Numbered from the stretch's first letter, positions 15,664 to 25,559 are shown. The stretch: DNA of 47,431 nt from Prolixibacteraceae bacterium (GCA_019459485.1 JAIBEZ010000018.1:1-47431), one strand, 5' to 3'. Notes: a model not told the origin generated them from the letters alone. Program-made: numbers and translations.

Positions 15664-15751
15664 TGCGTATCACAGATTTGAAGTGATAACGCCTCGCTGG
15701 TACATTTTGTTCAGAAGAAAGTAAATGCCTCAGAAGTGACAATTAAAAGGT

Positions 15752-16708
15752 TTACACTTCTTTGCCTATCAAATAAATTGTGTAAATGACAAAAGTGGCC
15801 AGCAATACTCCCGCTTCCCATCTGTCCAGTTTTTTCTTTTTGCTTATAAACATTGCAGCAAAAAGGAATAAGGTTCCGCCTGCAAGCATGTAAACGTCTG
15901 TATTGAAAGCAAGATTATAAGTAACCGGTTTGATGAATGAACTGACAGAAAGAATCAGTAAAAGATTAAAAATATTGGAACCGATAATGTTTCCGATTGC
16001 AATGTCGCTGTTTTTCTTAAAAGCTGCCACTACTGAAGTTACCAATTCGGGCAGCGATGTTCCTGCTGCAATAATGGTTAATCCTATTATTTTTTCGCTT
16101 ACGCCCAAATTGGTAGCAATTTCAATCGCATTGTTTACGACCAATCTGCCTCCAAATATCAGTCCGGCTAATCCGATTGTGATTAATCCCCATATCTTCC
16201 AGTTGGAGAGTTCTAATGTTGCTATTTCAAACTCTGTCTTTTCTGTTTTCATCTGCTTATAAACGTAAAACAGGAAGAGTATAAACAGTATAAGCAATAA
16301 TGCTCCGTCAATTCGTGAAAGAACATTGTTCTCCTGTAAAAAGAAACTGTTTGAGAGGATAAACACGATAACTACTGCGAAAAACGAAATGGGGATTTCT
16401 TTCCAGACAGTGCTCGACTGAACAGTAATTGGCATAATCAACCCAACAATACCGAGTATTAAAAACAGGTTAAAATTATTACTTCCAATTACGTTGCCGA
16501 ATATAATGTCGGAATGATCCTGAAACGAAGCGATTGAATTTACTACCAGTTCAGGAGCCGACGTGCCAAATGCCACAATCGTCAATCCAATTGCCAGATC
16601 GGAAATGTGGTGTTTTTTTGCCAGTGATGAAGCGCCGCTGACTAACCAGTCAGCACCTTTTATAAGTAAGACAAACCCCAAAACTATAAGTACAACTGAA
16701 ATTGCCAT
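15752..16708 (-). CDS. calcium/sodium antiporter, CaCA family (YrbG-type)
   Basis: 318 residues with about ten membrane helices and the two inverted alpha-repeats that define the family: VAFGTSAPELVVNS with IIFGNVIGSNNFNL, and IAAGTSLPELVTSV with IAIGNIIGSNIFNL. The paired Glu residues in the PEL motifs coordinate Ca2+ and Na+. It exports calcium in exchange for sodium or protons across the inner membrane. Length and order are normal for prokaryotic YrbG proteins. It stands alone on the minus strand. Confidence 0.92.
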   Translation of the reverse strand: MAISVVLIVLGFVLLIKGADWLVSGASSLAKKHHISDLAIGLTIVAFGTSAPELVVNSIASFQDHSDIIFGNVIGSNNFNLFLILGIVGLIMPITVQSSTVWKEIPISFFAVVIVFILSNSFFLQENNVLSRIDGALLLILFILFLFYVYKQMKTEKTEFEIATLELSNWKIWGLITIGLAGLIFGGRLVVNNAIEIATNLGVSEKIIGLTIIAAGTSLPELVTSVVAAFKKNSDIAIGNIIGSNIFNLLLILSVSSFIKPVTYNLAFNTDVYMLAGGTLFLFAAMFISKKKKLDRWEAGVLLATFVIYTIYLIGKEV

Positions 16709-16839
16709 TTATGTTCGCTGTTGGTTAATAAAGACCAAAATGTTTGTACTTCAGGTAAGGTAGAATTTTGAAAACAAAACTGACCCGCCTGAAACAAACT
16801 TGCCGCGAAGATAAAATATAAAGCTTAAATTTTACAGTT

Positions 16840-17838
16840 CTAGCCAATAGTTGCCACCATCACTGCCTTTATGGTGTGCATCCGGTTTTCTGCCTGATCG
16901 AAAACAATGGAAGCATCGCTTTCAAAAACTTCTTCGGAAACTTCAAGTCCGTCGAGCCCGAATTTCAGGTACAATTCTTCTCCAACTTTGGTGTCGCGGT
17001 TGTGAAACGCCGGTAAACAATGCAGAAATTTCACGTTTGGATTTCCGGTGAGTTCCATCGCTTTTTTATTTACCTGATAGGGTAGGAGCAGTTGGATTCT
17101 TTCTGCCCAGACCGATTCCGGTTCGCCCATCGAAACCCAGATGTCGGTATATAAAAAGTCGCAATCCTTTACTGCCGTAGCCAGATCATCTGTAATCAAT
17201 AGTTTGGCGCCACTTTCAGCAGCAAGTTTGCGGCAGGTTTGTTGCAATTCGGCTGTTGGCTGGCAACTTACCGGAGCAGCAGCCCTGAAGTCCATGCCGA
17301 GAATCGCCGCGCCCACCATCAGCGAATTTCCCATGTTGTTGCGGGCATCGCCCAAATAGCAAAATTTTATTTCTGAAAGTGGTTTTTCAGAATGTTCCAG
17401 CATGGTTAGAAAATCGGCCAGTATCTGTGTCGGGTGAAATTCATCCGTCAAGCCGTTCCATACCGGAACACCGGCATATTTGCCCAATTCTTCCACAATG
17501 CTTTGGCCGTAACCGCGGTATTCGATGCCATCGTACATCCGGCCCAAAACCCTTGCGGTATCTTTGATCGATTCCTTGTGCCCGATTTGCGATCCGGTTG
17601 GTCCCAGATAAGTGGCATGTGCGCCCTGATCGAAAGCGGCTACTTCGAATGCACACCGTGTTCGCGTGGAGGTTTTTTCGAAGATCAAAGCCACGTTTTT
17701 TCCACTTAACATTTGTTCTTCAAGTCCCGATGCTTTTGATCTCTTTAATTTTGCAGCAAGTTGCAGCAAGTAATGAATTTCTTCAGCATTAAAATCCAGC
17801 AATTTCAGGAAGTTTCTGTTTTTAAGGTTGTTTTTCAT
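16840..17838 (-). CDS. ornithine carbamoyltransferase
   Basis: I place the start at ATG 17838 ([16 protein letters not shown]), giving 332 residues. A longer frame to 17895 runs through an intergenic hairpin and is rejected. Carbamoyl-phosphate binding motif STRTR, HPTQ, and the ornithine-binding/catalytic FLHCLPA are present. The enzyme interconverts ornithine plus carbamoyl phosphate with citrulline. Carbamate kinase lies directly upstream in the same direction (116 nt), as in arginine/citrulline catabolic operons (arcBC), where the pair makes ATP from citrulline. No arginine deiminase gene is in the window, so anabolic use (argF) is also possible. Confidence 0.93.
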   Translation of the reverse strand: MKNNLKNRNFLKLLDFNAEEIHYLLQLAAKLKRSKASGLEEQMLSGKNVALIFEKTSTRTRCAFEVAAFDQGAHATYLGPTGSQIGHKESIKDTARVLGRMYDGIEYRGYGQSIVEELGKYAGVPVWNGLTDEFHPTQILADFLTMLEHSEKPLSEIKFCYLGDARNNMGNSLMVGAAILGMDFRAAAPVSCQPTAELQQTCRKLAAESGAKLLITDDLATAVKDCDFLYTDIWVSMGEPESVWAERIQLLLPYQVNKKAMELTGNPNVKFLHCLPAFHNRDTKVGEELYLKFGLDGLEVSEEVFESDASIVFDQAENRMHTIKAVMVATIG

Positions 17839-17853
17839 CTGTATGTATTTATT

Positions 17854-17889
17854 AAAAGCCTCCCCAACCCCTCCACAGGAGGGGCTTTT
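17854..17889. repeat. intergenic hairpin between carbamate kinase and OTC genes
   Basis: AAAAGCC (17854) pairs with GGCTTTT (17883) and inside them CCCCTCC pairs with GGAGGGG around ACA. It resembles the GGAGGGG-type intergenic repeats frequent in Bacteroidota drafts. It could act as a processing site or attenuator between the two genes. Confidence 0.6.
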
Positions 17890-17954
17890 GGCCATTCGTT
17901 AATAATTAATATGTGTCATTTAATTTTCCGTTTTTCACAGCCAACTGCGACTGA

Positions 17955-18920
17955 TTACTGACCACTGGCTTCGTACTCCATTGTAATCTTCGATCCGTAC
18001 GATTTGTCTTCCAATTTTTTAGCTTCCGTAATCACACTTTTTCCACCGCCATTTTTAATAAAGTACAAACATGCTCTGATTTTTGGCGCCATTGTTCCTT
18101 CGGCAAAAGTTCCGGCGTCCAAATATTTAAGCGTGTCGGCATAATTCAGGAATTCAAGTTTTTCCTGGGTTGGCAGGCCAAAATCTTTGTAAATGAATGA
18201 AACATCGGTCAGGATGTAAAACTCGTTTGCCTTTATTTTCGAAGCCAGCAATGCCGAAGCCAGGTCTTTGTCGATTACGGCATCCAGTGTGCGAAGGTCG
18301 TTGTTTTCGTCGTAATAAACCGGAATTCCGCCACCGCCAACTGCAATCACAATATTTCCGGCCCTTGCAAGCGTTTCAATTATTTCCTGATTAATAATGT
18401 CCAATGGTTGCGGAGACGATACCATTCGCCGCCAGCCACCCTTGGTTTTTGCCGAGGGCTTAAAAATCCAGTCTTTTTCTTCCTGAAGTTTTTTTGCTTC
18501 CGGTTCCGAATAGATTTTTCCGATTCCTTTGGTTGGATTCGTGAAAGCCGGATCGTTTGGATCGACAGTTGCCATGGTTACCAGGGTGATTACATTTTTC
18601 TGAATGCCGTGTTTCTTCAACACATTTCGTATCATTCGTTCAATCATGTAACCAATTCCGCCTTGCGAATCGGCCACACAAACGTCCAGCGGCATTGGCG
18701 CGATGTTATAGACTTGCAGTCCTGCCTCGTTCCGCATCAGAATATTGCCTACCTGCGGACCGTTCCCGTGGGTTATTACCAATTCGAAACCTTCGTTGAG
18801 CAGAAAAATCAGATTTTCAAGCGTTTCGGTCGTATTTGATTCCTGTTGTTCAATGGTGCCGGATTCATTTTCCCTGAGAAGGGCATTTCCGCCAAGCGCC
18901 ACAACTGCAATTTTTTTCAT
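17955..18920 (-). CDS. arcC: carbamate kinase
   Basis: 321 residues of the amino-acid kinase fold. Motifs include VALGGNALL, THGNGPQVGN, the DSQGGIGYMI insert, VGGGGIPVY and EGTMAPKI. It transfers phosphate between carbamoyl phosphate and ADP, releasing ATP, CO2 and ammonia in the catabolic direction. It is followed by the ornithine carbamoyltransferase gene, giving an arcCB order; a hairpin lies in the 116-nt gap. The start at 18920 gives the canonical MKKIAVVALGGNA N-terminus. Confidence 0.94.
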   Translation of the reverse strand: MKKIAVVALGGNALLRENESGTIEQQESNTTETLENLIFLLNEGFELVITHGNGPQVGNILMRNEAGLQVYNIAPMPLDVCVADSQGGIGYMIERMIRNVLKKHGIQKNVITLVTMATVDPNDPAFTNPTKGIGKIYSEPEAKKLQEEKDWIFKPSAKTKGGWRRMVSSPQPLDIINQEIIETLARAGNIVIAVGGGGIPVYYDENNDLRTLDAVIDKDLASALLASKIKANEFYILTDVSFIYKDFGLPTQEKLEFLNYADTLKYLDAGTFAEGTMAPKIRACLYFIKNGGGKSVITEAKKLEDKSYGSKITMEYEASGQ

Positions 18921-19133
18921 TTACCAGTATTGTTAAGTCTTTGTGTTTGTCGGTTTTACAGACATTATGGGCATAATCGTCGCTGACAAACTTATAAAAA
19001 GGAACCAATTATAATCATGATGAACGATTGTTGTGTATTCGGAAAAGGATGCTATTAAACAGATGGTAGAATTTTCAGGAAATTAAAGTGTGGATTGAAT
19101 CGACAGATAAAATATATGATAGTCAAAAATCGT

Positions 19134-19141
19134 TAACTTTG
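19134..19141 (+). promoter_or_regulatory. putative promoter -7 box of ftsK
   Basis: TAACTTTG matches the Bacteroidota sigma-ABfr -7 consensus TAnnTTTG, 22 nt before the chosen ftsK ATG (19163). A clear -33 TTTG is not obvious. The box lies inside an upstream open frame from 19088, supporting the later start. Confidence 0.5.
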
Positions 19142-19162
19142 CGCACGAATTTTATAACCCGA

Positions 19163-21643
19163 ATGGCAAAACAAACAAAGAAACCGGCAAAGGCTCCCAC
19201 ACCTAAAAAACCTTGGGGAGTTGTACTTTTTTTCAGGAGCAACCAATTCAGATATACCTTAGGACTTTTTCTGATGATCATCAGCGGATACATGGCAGTC
19301 GCCTTTGTTTCCTATGTTATTTCGGGCGGGGTCGATCAAAGCAAACTGGATCTTCCCTGGCGCGATTTCCTTTTTGATCCTTCGGTGAAGGTTCAGAATA
19401 TTGCCGGAAAAGGAGGCGCTTTTTTGAGCGAAAAGTTTATCAACATGGGTTTTGGGTTTCCATCCTTCTTTTTTATCCTGATATTTTTTGTGGCTGCACT
19501 CAATTTGTTCGGGTACCGAAAAATCAAGTTTTTCAAGACCCTGGTTTTTTCAATTGTTTGGATGCTTTGGGCTTCCATCGCACTTGGACTTTTGACCAAT
19601 TCAGTAGATAGTCAGTTTTTAAATATCGGCGGAATGTATGGTTTTATACTTTCGAATTTAGTTTCTTCAATTTTGGGTACACTGGGTGCCACTTTAATCC
19701 TGATATTCATTTTATTTATCTTGCTGATAGTAACCTTCCAGCAGTTTATTCCCTGGTTAACCGGCGTCTTTGCAAAAATGTCAAAAGAGCCTAAACTTAC
19801 CGATCAACCAATTGAGGGACAATCTCCGGAATTGGTTTTGGAAACAGCAACTTTGGCGGAAACTGAAGTTGTTTCGATTTCGAAAGTAATCACTGAAGAC
19901 GATAAAATTGAGGCCATTTTTAATCCTGATGCTCCTGAGGAAGATGAAATAATTATTGACGACGATGACGATTTTGAGATTGAAAATACCTTGTCGCAAA
20001 AAGACGTTGAAACGAGTATCGAGGATTTGATATTCAGTAATACTACCAGACCAGAAAAATCAAAATATGTGGAACCGGAACTTCAGGTTACCAAAATAGT
20101 TGAACCTGAAGTGGATGACCACGGTGTTCCGGTTATGGAGGATTATGACCCTACTTTGGATTTGTCAAATTACAAATATCCAACTCCTGATTTGCTTGAC
20201 GATCATGCATCGGGTAACGCCGAAGTAAGCAACGAGGAACTGATTTCAAACAAGAACAAAATCGTAGAAACGCTGCGTCATTATAAAATTGAGATTACAA
20301 AAATCAGGGCCACCATTGGACCTACAATTACTTTGTACGAGATTGTACCCGCTCCCGGAATCCGAATTGCAAAAATCAAGAATTTGGAAGACGATATTGC
20401 GCTGAGTTTATCTGCATTGGGTATTCGTATTATTGCGCCTATTCCGGGAAGGGGAACCATCGGTATTGAAGTGCCGAACCAAAAACCTGAAATTGTTTCG
20501 ATGCGTTCGATCATCGGATCCAAGAAATTTCAGGAATCGAACTTTGAACTTCCGATCGCTTTGGGAAAAACCATTTCGAACGAAACATTCATGGTTGATC
20601 TGACCAAAATGCCGCATATTCTGGTGGCGGGAGCTACCGGTCAGGGAAAATCGGTTGGTTTGAACGCGATCATTACTTCGCTTTTGTACAAAAAACATCC
20701 TTCGCAACTGAAATTTGTTCTGATCGATCCTAAAAAGGTGGAGCTTAATCTTTATTCTTCGCTGGAAAAGCACTTTCTGGCAAAAATGCCTGATGAAGAA
20801 GATGCAATTATCACTGACATTCAGAAAGTTAAAAATACATTGAATTCAGTAAATATTGAGATGGACGGGCGCTACGATTTGCTGAAAAAAGCACACGTGC
20901 GCAACATTATCGAATACAATACAAAATTTATAGGCCGTCGTTTGAATCCGGAGAAAGGTCACAGGTTCTTACCTTATATAGTAGTGATCATTGACGAGTT
21001 TGCCGATTTGATCATGACTGCCGGAAAAGAAGTTGAATTGCCGATTGCTCGTATTGCCCAGTTGGCGCGTGCTGTGGGTATTCACATGGTAATTGCAACC
21101 CAGCGTCCGTCTATTAATATTATCACAGGTGTAATTAAGGCGAACTTTCCGACCCGAATTGCCTTTAAGGTAGCTTCGATGATCGACTCCCGTACGATTC
21201 TGGATACACCAGGCGCCAATCAGTTGATTGGTAAAGGCGACATGCTTGTTTCGAGTGGAAGTACAATGACCCGCGTGCAGTGTGCATTTGTAGATACTCC
21301 TGAAGTTGAGCGTATTTGCGAATTTATCGCCGATCAGAGAGGTTACACCACTGCTTTTCTTCTTCCTGATTATGTGGGAGATACCGAAGGTGGAAATGGC
21401 GCAGCTGACCTGACCAACCGCGATGAAATGTTTGACGATGCGGCTCGGTTGGTAGTGGCAAATCAGCAGGGATCAACATCGATGATACAGCGGAAATTCT
21501 CTATCGGTTACAATAGGGCAGGCCGTATTATGGATCAGTTGGAAGCTGCTGGAATTGTTGGTCAGAGCGAAGGAAGTAAAGCCAGGCAGGTGTTACTTCA
21601 GGATGAATACAGTTTGGAACAATTATTGAAAGGCTTTAAATAG
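19163..21643 (+). CDS. ftsK: DNA translocase FtsK/SpoIIIE
   Basis: 826 residues from ATG 19163 (MAKQTKKPAKAP); a GTG at 19088 is upstream of the promoter box. Four membrane helices fill the first about 200 residues (LGLFLMIISGYMAVAFVSYV, FFFILIFFVAALNLF, LVFSIVWMLWASIALGLL, LGATLILIFILFILLIV). An acidic linker (DDDDDFEIEN) follows. The RecA-like motor has Walker A GATGQGKS (about 485-492) and Walker B IVVIIDEFADL. The C-terminal gamma winged helix (SMIQRKFSIGYNRAGRIMDQ) reads polar sequences and activates XerCD recombination. It pumps DNA at the septum during chromosome segregation. The lolA-like gene follows 23 nt downstream, a common Bacteroidota pairing. Confidence 0.96.
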   Translation: MAKQTKKPAKAPTPKKPWGVVLFFRSNQFRYTLGLFLMIISGYMAVAFVSYVISGGVDQSKLDLPWRDFLFDPSVKVQNIAGKGGAFLSEKFINMGFGFPSFFFILIFFVAALNLFGYRKIKFFKTLVFSIVWMLWASIALGLLTNSVDSQFLNIGGMYGFILSNLVSSILGTLGATLILIFILFILLIVTFQQFIPWLTGVFAKMSKEPKLTDQPIEGQSPELVLETATLAETEVVSISKVITEDDKIEAIFNPDAPEEDEIIIDDDDDFEIENTLSQKDVETSIEDLIFSNTTRPEKSKYVEPELQVTKIVEPEVDDHGVPVMEDYDPTLDLSNYKYPTPDLLDDHASGNAEVSNEELISNKNKIVETLRHYKIEITKIRATIGPTITLYEIVPAPGIRIAKIKNLEDDIALSLSALGIRIIAPIPGRGTIGIEVPNQKPEIVSMRSIIGSKKFQESNFELPIALGKTISNETFMVDLTKMPHILVAGATGQGKSVGLNAIITSLLYKKHPSQLKFVLIDPKKVELNLYSSLEKHFLAKMPDEEDAIITDIQKVKNTLNSVNIEMDGRYDLLKKAHVRNIIEYNTKFIGRRLNPEKGHRFLPYIVVIIDEFADLIMTAGKEVELPIARIAQLARAVGIHMVIATQRPSINIITGVIKANFPTRIAFKVASMIDSRTILDTPGANQLIGKGDMLVSSGSTMTRVQCAFVDTPEVERICEFIADQRGYTTAFLLPDYVGDTEGGNGAADLTNRDEMFDDAARLVVANQQGSTSMIQRKFSIGYNRAGRIMDQLEAAGIVGQSEGSKARQVLLQDEYSLEQLLKGFK

Positions 21644-21666
21644 AACCCTATTTTTAATATATCAAA

Positions 21667-22317
21667 ATGAGAAAAATATTTATAATGACGATTCTTTCCC
21701 TTTGTGTAATTGCCGGATATAGCCAGCAAGATGCAAAAGCGAAAGAAATACTTGAAAAAGTTACCAAAACGACCCAATCGCTGGCTTCCATGGAAGCAAA
21801 GTTCACCTTCGAAATGAATAACAAAGCTGAGAACATTCAGGAGAAAAGTAGCGGAACCATTGTTCTGAAAGGCAAAAAATACAAGTTGAATATTCCGATG
21901 ATGGGATTGCAGGTGACATGTGACGGAAAATCAATCTGGACATACATGGTTCACGCAAACGAAGTAAGCATTTCGAATATGGATGAAGAAACCGACGATT
22001 TAATGGATCCCACGCGTATTTTTACCATTTACGAAAGAGGCTTCAACTATAAATTTGCGGGCGAATCGACCGACGCAGGAGTTCCGGTTTACAACATCAA
22101 CCTGACACCACAAAAGGCCACAGGCGATGTCAGCAACATCAAACTAATGATTGATAAACAAAAAATGCTGATTCGGGGAGCAAACATTCTGGGGAAAGAC
22201 GGGAACAATTACAAGGTTTCCATCAGCCAGTTAAAAACCGATGGCGTTTTCAAAGATTCGGATTTTGTTTTTGATCCATCGAAATACAAGGACGTTGAAA
22301 TTGTTGATATGAGATAA
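21667..22317 (+). CDS. LolA-like periplasmic lipoprotein carrier
   Basis: 216 residues with a cleavable signal peptide (MRKIFIMTILSLCVIAGYSQ). The mature part has the incomplete beta-barrel pattern of LolA: SMEAKFTFEMN, SGTIVLKGKKYKLNIP, GKSIWTYMVHANEVSI and the C-terminal strand TDGVFKDSDFVFDPSKY. It probably escorts lipoproteins across the periplasm to the outer membrane. It lies 23 nt after ftsK and is closed by a strong terminator, so it is likely cotranscribed with ftsK. Confidence 0.88.
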   Translation: MRKIFIMTILSLCVIAGYSQQDAKAKEILEKVTKTTQSLASMEAKFTFEMNNKAENIQEKSSGTIVLKGKKYKLNIPMMGLQVTCDGKSIWTYMVHANEVSISNMDEETDDLMDPTRIFTIYERGFNYKFAGESTDAGVPVYNINLTPQKATGDVSNIKLMIDKQKMLIRGANILGKDGNNYKVSISQLKTDGVFKDSDFVFDPSKYKDVEIVDMR

Positions 22318-22348
22318 AAAAAAGGAGCCAATCGGCTCCTTTTTTTTT
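22318..22348 (+). terminator. intrinsic terminator after lolA-like gene
   Basis: AAAGGAGCC / GGCTCCTTT stem (9 bp) with an AATC loop and a run of T residues (22340-22348). The matching A run makes it usable for the converging pyruvate kinase gene as well. Confidence 0.9.
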
Positions 22349-22363
22349 ATGGTAATTTTTTAA

Positions 22364-23782
22364 TTACTTCTTCATTTTTGAATGGGCCATTTGTTCAACT
22401 GAGGCAATTTCGATAAATGAAGTACCCCCGCCAACACCGAAGTTTCCGCCAACATAAACCACCGTATCTTTTTCAGTAATCAGTTTTCTTTCAACTAAAT
22501 CCAATAAAGAAGTTTCAATCAGTTTGTGCTTATTTTTCTTCGATATAATTTCGCTTGGGAAAACACCGTATGAAAGTGCAAGTTCGCGTTTTACCCGTCC
22601 GTTATGACATTTGGCAAATACCGGCAATGTTCCTCTGAAAGCTGCAATATATCTGGCAATTTTTCCGGTAAGTGTGTCTGTAACAATTGCACTGACTTTT
22701 AATTCTTTTGAGGCCAGCACTGCGGCTTCAGCAAGAAAAGCAGAGGTTTCATTGTCAAGGCGCGGAACGGGCAAATCATTGCGTCGGTCTTTGCTTGCTT
22801 CAACTTCAAGCGCAATTTTTGTCATAACATTTACAGACTCAATCGGATAATTTCCGTATGCTGTTTCTCCTGAAAGCATAATTGCATCAGTCCGATCGTA
22901 TATTGCAGTAGCAACATCTCCGACTTCCGCACGCGTCGGCCTCGGATTATCGATCATGGAATGCAACATTTGAGTTGCAACAATTACAGGTTTTTTCTTC
23001 TGAACGGCTTTCTTTATTAGTTTCCGCTGGATACTTGGAATCTTTTCAGCGGGTATTTCTATTCCAAGGTCACCGCGGGCAACCATAATGCCATAAGCAT
23101 ATTGGAGAATTTCATCTATATTATTTACTCCGTCAAGATTCTCAATTTTAGCAATGATTTTTATTTTGCTGTCGAACTTGTTTAAAATTTCCTGAACAGC
23201 TAAAACATCTTGTTTATTCCGGACAAATGAATGGGCAATGAAATCGACATCATTTTTTGCCGAAAATTCAATAAACTCAACATCTTTTTCACTTATTGAT
23301 GGCAGGTCAACGCTAATCCCCGGAGTATTGATGCTCTTTTTGTTTTTAATTTGTCCGCTGTTTCCAACCCTGCATGTTAAATATTCATCCGATTGCTCAA
23401 TCACATCAAGCGAAAGATCGCCGTCGTCGATCAGTATTTGGTAACCAACAGGTACTTCCTTCTGAATTTTTTCGTAGCTGACAAAAAACATTTCATTATC
23501 TGATTGCCCCGGACCTCCTTTTACTTTGATAATATCGCCCTTTTCGACATTAATTGGTTCCGAAATCCCGGAAGTTCTGATTTCAGGACCTTTTGTATCA
23601 ACAAGAATTCCGATATCTTCAGATACGCTCCTTACGTTTTTTATCATTTCAATAGCGCTCTCTGTCGAAATATGTGCTGTATTCAATCTGACAACATTCA
23701 TCCCGGCTTCGTAAAGCTGACGGATAAATTCGGGGTCGCAGCGTTTATCTGAGATGGTGGCTACTATTTTTGTGTATTTCAT
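22364..23782 (-). CDS. pyk: pyruvate kinase
   Basis: 472 residues from ATG 23782 (MKYTKIVATISDKRC); a nine-residue longer frame to 23809 is unlikely. The barrel holds MNVVRLNTAHIS, DTKGPEIRT and the signature IIAKIENLDGVNNIDEIL, with catalytic lysine in KIEN. The MVARGDLGIEIP and ATQMLHSMIDNPRPTRAEV motifs follow. It makes pyruvate and ATP from PEP, the last step of glycolysis. The HTAH-type first motif and short C domain are usual for Bacteroidota. It is convergent with the lolA-like gene and appears monocistronic. Confidence 0.96.
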   Translation of the reverse strand: MKYTKIVATISDKRCDPEFIRQLYEAGMNVVRLNTAHISTESAIEMIKNVRSVSEDIGILVDTKGPEIRTSGISEPINVEKGDIIKVKGGPGQSDNEMFFVSYEKIQKEVPVGYQILIDDGDLSLDVIEQSDEYLTCRVGNSGQIKNKKSINTPGISVDLPSISEKDVEFIEFSAKNDVDFIAHSFVRNKQDVLAVQEILNKFDSKIKIIAKIENLDGVNNIDEILQYAYGIMVARGDLGIEIPAEKIPSIQRKLIKKAVQKKKPVIVATQMLHSMIDNPRPTRAEVGDVATAIYDRTDAIMLSGETAYGNYPIESVNVMTKIALEVEASKDRRNDLPVPRLDNETSAFLAEAAVLASKELKVSAIVTDTLTGKIARYIAAFRGTLPVFAKCHNGRVKRELALSYGVFPSEIISKKNKHKLIETSLLDLVERKLITEKDTVVYVGGNFGVGGGTSFIEIASVEQMAHSKMKK

Positions 23783-23867
23783 AGTTCTTATTTTTAGTGA
23801 GGGCGACAAAAGTATTCAAATTTTTAAATTCAGATCAAACGATCCGCCAGAGAGAGTGTAAATGTCA

Positions 23868-24296
23868 TTAAGATTTAATGTATTCAGTAATTGCTTCAAT
23901 TCCAAGCCTGTATGAATCAAGTCCAAATCCCATAATACTTCCGATGCAAACCGGACCAATCAATGATTCGTGTCTGAAACTTTCTCTGGTTAAAATATTT
24001 GAGATATGAACTTCAACAACCGGAGCTTTTATTCCTGAAATGGCATCACGAATAGCCACCGAAGTATGCGTATAAGCGCCTGCATTGATAACTATGCCAT
24101 CGTAACTGAATCCTGTTTCATGGATTTTATTAATCAATTCGCCTTCGATATTTGATTGATAATACTCAAGGCTTATGGCATTGTATTTTTCCCGAAGAGT
24201 CTCGAAATAGCTTTCAAATGTGGAATTTCCGTAGATGCTTTTCTCCCGAATGCCCAATAAATTCAAATTTGGACCATTTATTAACAAAACTTTCAT
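23868..24296 (-). CDS. aroQ: type II 3-dehydroquinate dehydratase
   Basis: 142 residues, normal for the type II dodecameric enzyme. Key motifs are NGPNLNLLG (2-loop), the catalytic tyrosine in SIYGN, IVINAGAYTHTS and VVEVHISN with the catalytic histidine, and RHESL. It converts 3-dehydroquinate to 3-dehydroshikimate in the shikimate pathway. It lies between pyruvate kinase and a recombinase gene without other aro genes nearby. In many Bacteroidota aroQ is adjacent to a divergent xerD, as here. Confidence 0.95.
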   Translation of the reverse strand: MKVLLINGPNLNLLGIREKSIYGNSTFESYFETLREKYNAISLEYYQSNIEGELINKIHETGFSYDGIVINAGAYTHTSVAIRDAISGIKAPVVEVHISNILTRESFRHESLIGPVCIGSIMGFGLDSYRLGIEAITEYIKS

Positions 24297-24459
24297 ATTT
24301 TGATTTTTTATTTTAATAATAATAGTAACTTAACCGAATGTAAATTCGTATTAAAAAATTATGTAATCTGGGTGGATGACCATATTTTAATAACATCAGG
24401 ATTTACAAACCAAAATTATCAATAAATGTTATAGAATTAAAAATTTAAAGCTTTTAATT

Positions 24460-25359
24460 ATGAAATGGGAAGATAGCAAAAAAGGATTTGAGTCTTTCTT
24501 ACGCTTGGAAAAGGGTTTATCTGCGAACTCAATTGCTGCTTATATCAATGATATAAACAAGCTGATGACCTTTTCTGACGAAGAAGTTAAGAAACTGGCT
24601 CCTGAAAAAGTGAAACTGAATCATTTGAAGAAATTCGTAGAATGGATCAATGACAAAGGCGTTTCACCAAGAACACAAGCCCGTACAATTTCCGGTATTA
24701 AATCGTTCTATAAGTACATGCTTATGGAAGGTAAAATTACCAGTGATCCGACAACTTTGTTGGAATCTCCAAAAATTGGACGTAAACTTCCTGATGTTCT
24801 AACCATTGAAGAGATCGATCTGATGATCGATACGGTTGAGTTGGCCAAACCTGAAGGCCAGAGAAACAAAGCAATGCTCGAAACTTTGTATAGTTGCGGG
24901 TTACGCGTTTCTGAACTTGTAAACCTTAAAATATCCAATCTGTTCTTCGATCAGGGATATATTAAAGTTGAAGGGAAAGCCGATAAAGAAAGATTGGTTC
25001 CGGTAAGCGAAAAGGCAATTGAGGAAATCAATAAATACCTTGATGTTTACAGAAAATCATTGAAAGTATCAAAAGAAAGTGAAAACGTTCTTTTCCTGAA
25101 CCGCAGGGGCAAAAAATTAAGCCGTGTAATGATCTTTACCATTATTAAAAATCTGGCCATTAAAGCCGGATTCGAAAAGAAGATCAGTCCTCACACTTTC
25201 AGGCACTCATTTGCAACCCACCTCATTAATGGTGGAGCCGATTTACGTGCTGTACAGGAAATGCTTGGGCACGAATCAATATTAACTACGGAGATATACA
25301 CCCATCTTGACAGAGATTATTTAAAGACAACTTTAAACCAATTTCATCCAAGATCGTAG
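24460..25359 (+). CDS. xerD: site-specific tyrosine recombinase XerD-like
   Basis: 299 residues, the usual Xer length. The N-terminal SAM-like core-binding domain (about 1-90) has the pattern FLRLEKGLSANSIAAYINDI. The catalytic domain holds SCGLRVSEL (first Arg), VEGKADKERLVPV (Lys), SPHTFRHSFATHLINGGADL (His-x-x-Arg), LGHES (His) and the nucleophile Tyr in TEIYTH. With a XerC partner it resolves chromosome dimers at dif, activated by FtsK, which is encoded about 3 kb upstream. It is divergent from aroQ and not flanked by integron or phage genes, so it is the housekeeping enzyme. Confidence 0.93.
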   Translation: MKWEDSKKGFESFLRLEKGLSANSIAAYINDINKLMTFSDEEVKKLAPEKVKLNHLKKFVEWINDKGVSPRTQARTISGIKSFYKYMLMEGKITSDPTTLLESPKIGRKLPDVLTIEEIDLMIDTVELAKPEGQRNKAMLETLYSCGLRVSELVNLKISNLFFDQGYIKVEGKADKERLVPVSEKAIEEINKYLDVYRKSLKVSKESENVLFLNRRGKKLSRVMIFTIIKNLAIKAGFEKKISPHTFRHSFATHLINGGADLRAVQEMLGHESILTTEIYTHLDRDYLKTTLNQFHPRS

Positions 25360-25551
25360 TCTTCTAAGCTAAGTTGCTTTATAAAAGAATGTTTTGAAAT
25401 TAATAATTTCTTAACATTCTTTTTTTTGTGATATAATTTATTCAATATTGATATTCAGCTTGTTGTGTGGGTAATTTGTCGTAGTGTGACGGTTGGGTAT
25501 GAATTGATCTTAATTTAATATTTGCCATTCTGACAAGGGGGCAAAAAAAGG

Positions 25552-25559
25552 TATTTTTG
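25552..25559 (+). promoter_or_regulatory. putative promoter -7 box of pckA
   Basis: TATTTTTG fits TAnnTTTG and lies 53 nt before the pckA ATG. A TTTG at 25521 is about 27 nt away, a little far for a -33 box. Confidence 0.4.

Noticed and set aside
16840-17895. Longer OTC start at 17895
   Set aside because: The extra 19 residues are encoded by an intergenic hairpin and lack similarity to the OTC N-terminus; ATG 17838 gives a normal protein.
18408-18839. 143-residue plus-strand frame opposite carbamate kinase
   Set aside because: It is a shadow of a well-supported enzyme gene and shows no independent motifs.
19088-19162. Upstream GTG start for FtsK
   Set aside because: It precedes a good TAnnTTTG promoter box and adds residues not seen in FtsK; ATG 19163 is better.
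24460-25359. Integrase marking a mobile island
   Set aside because: Length, motifs and the aroQ neighbour fit a housekeeping XerD; there is no att-like repeat or tRNA beside it.
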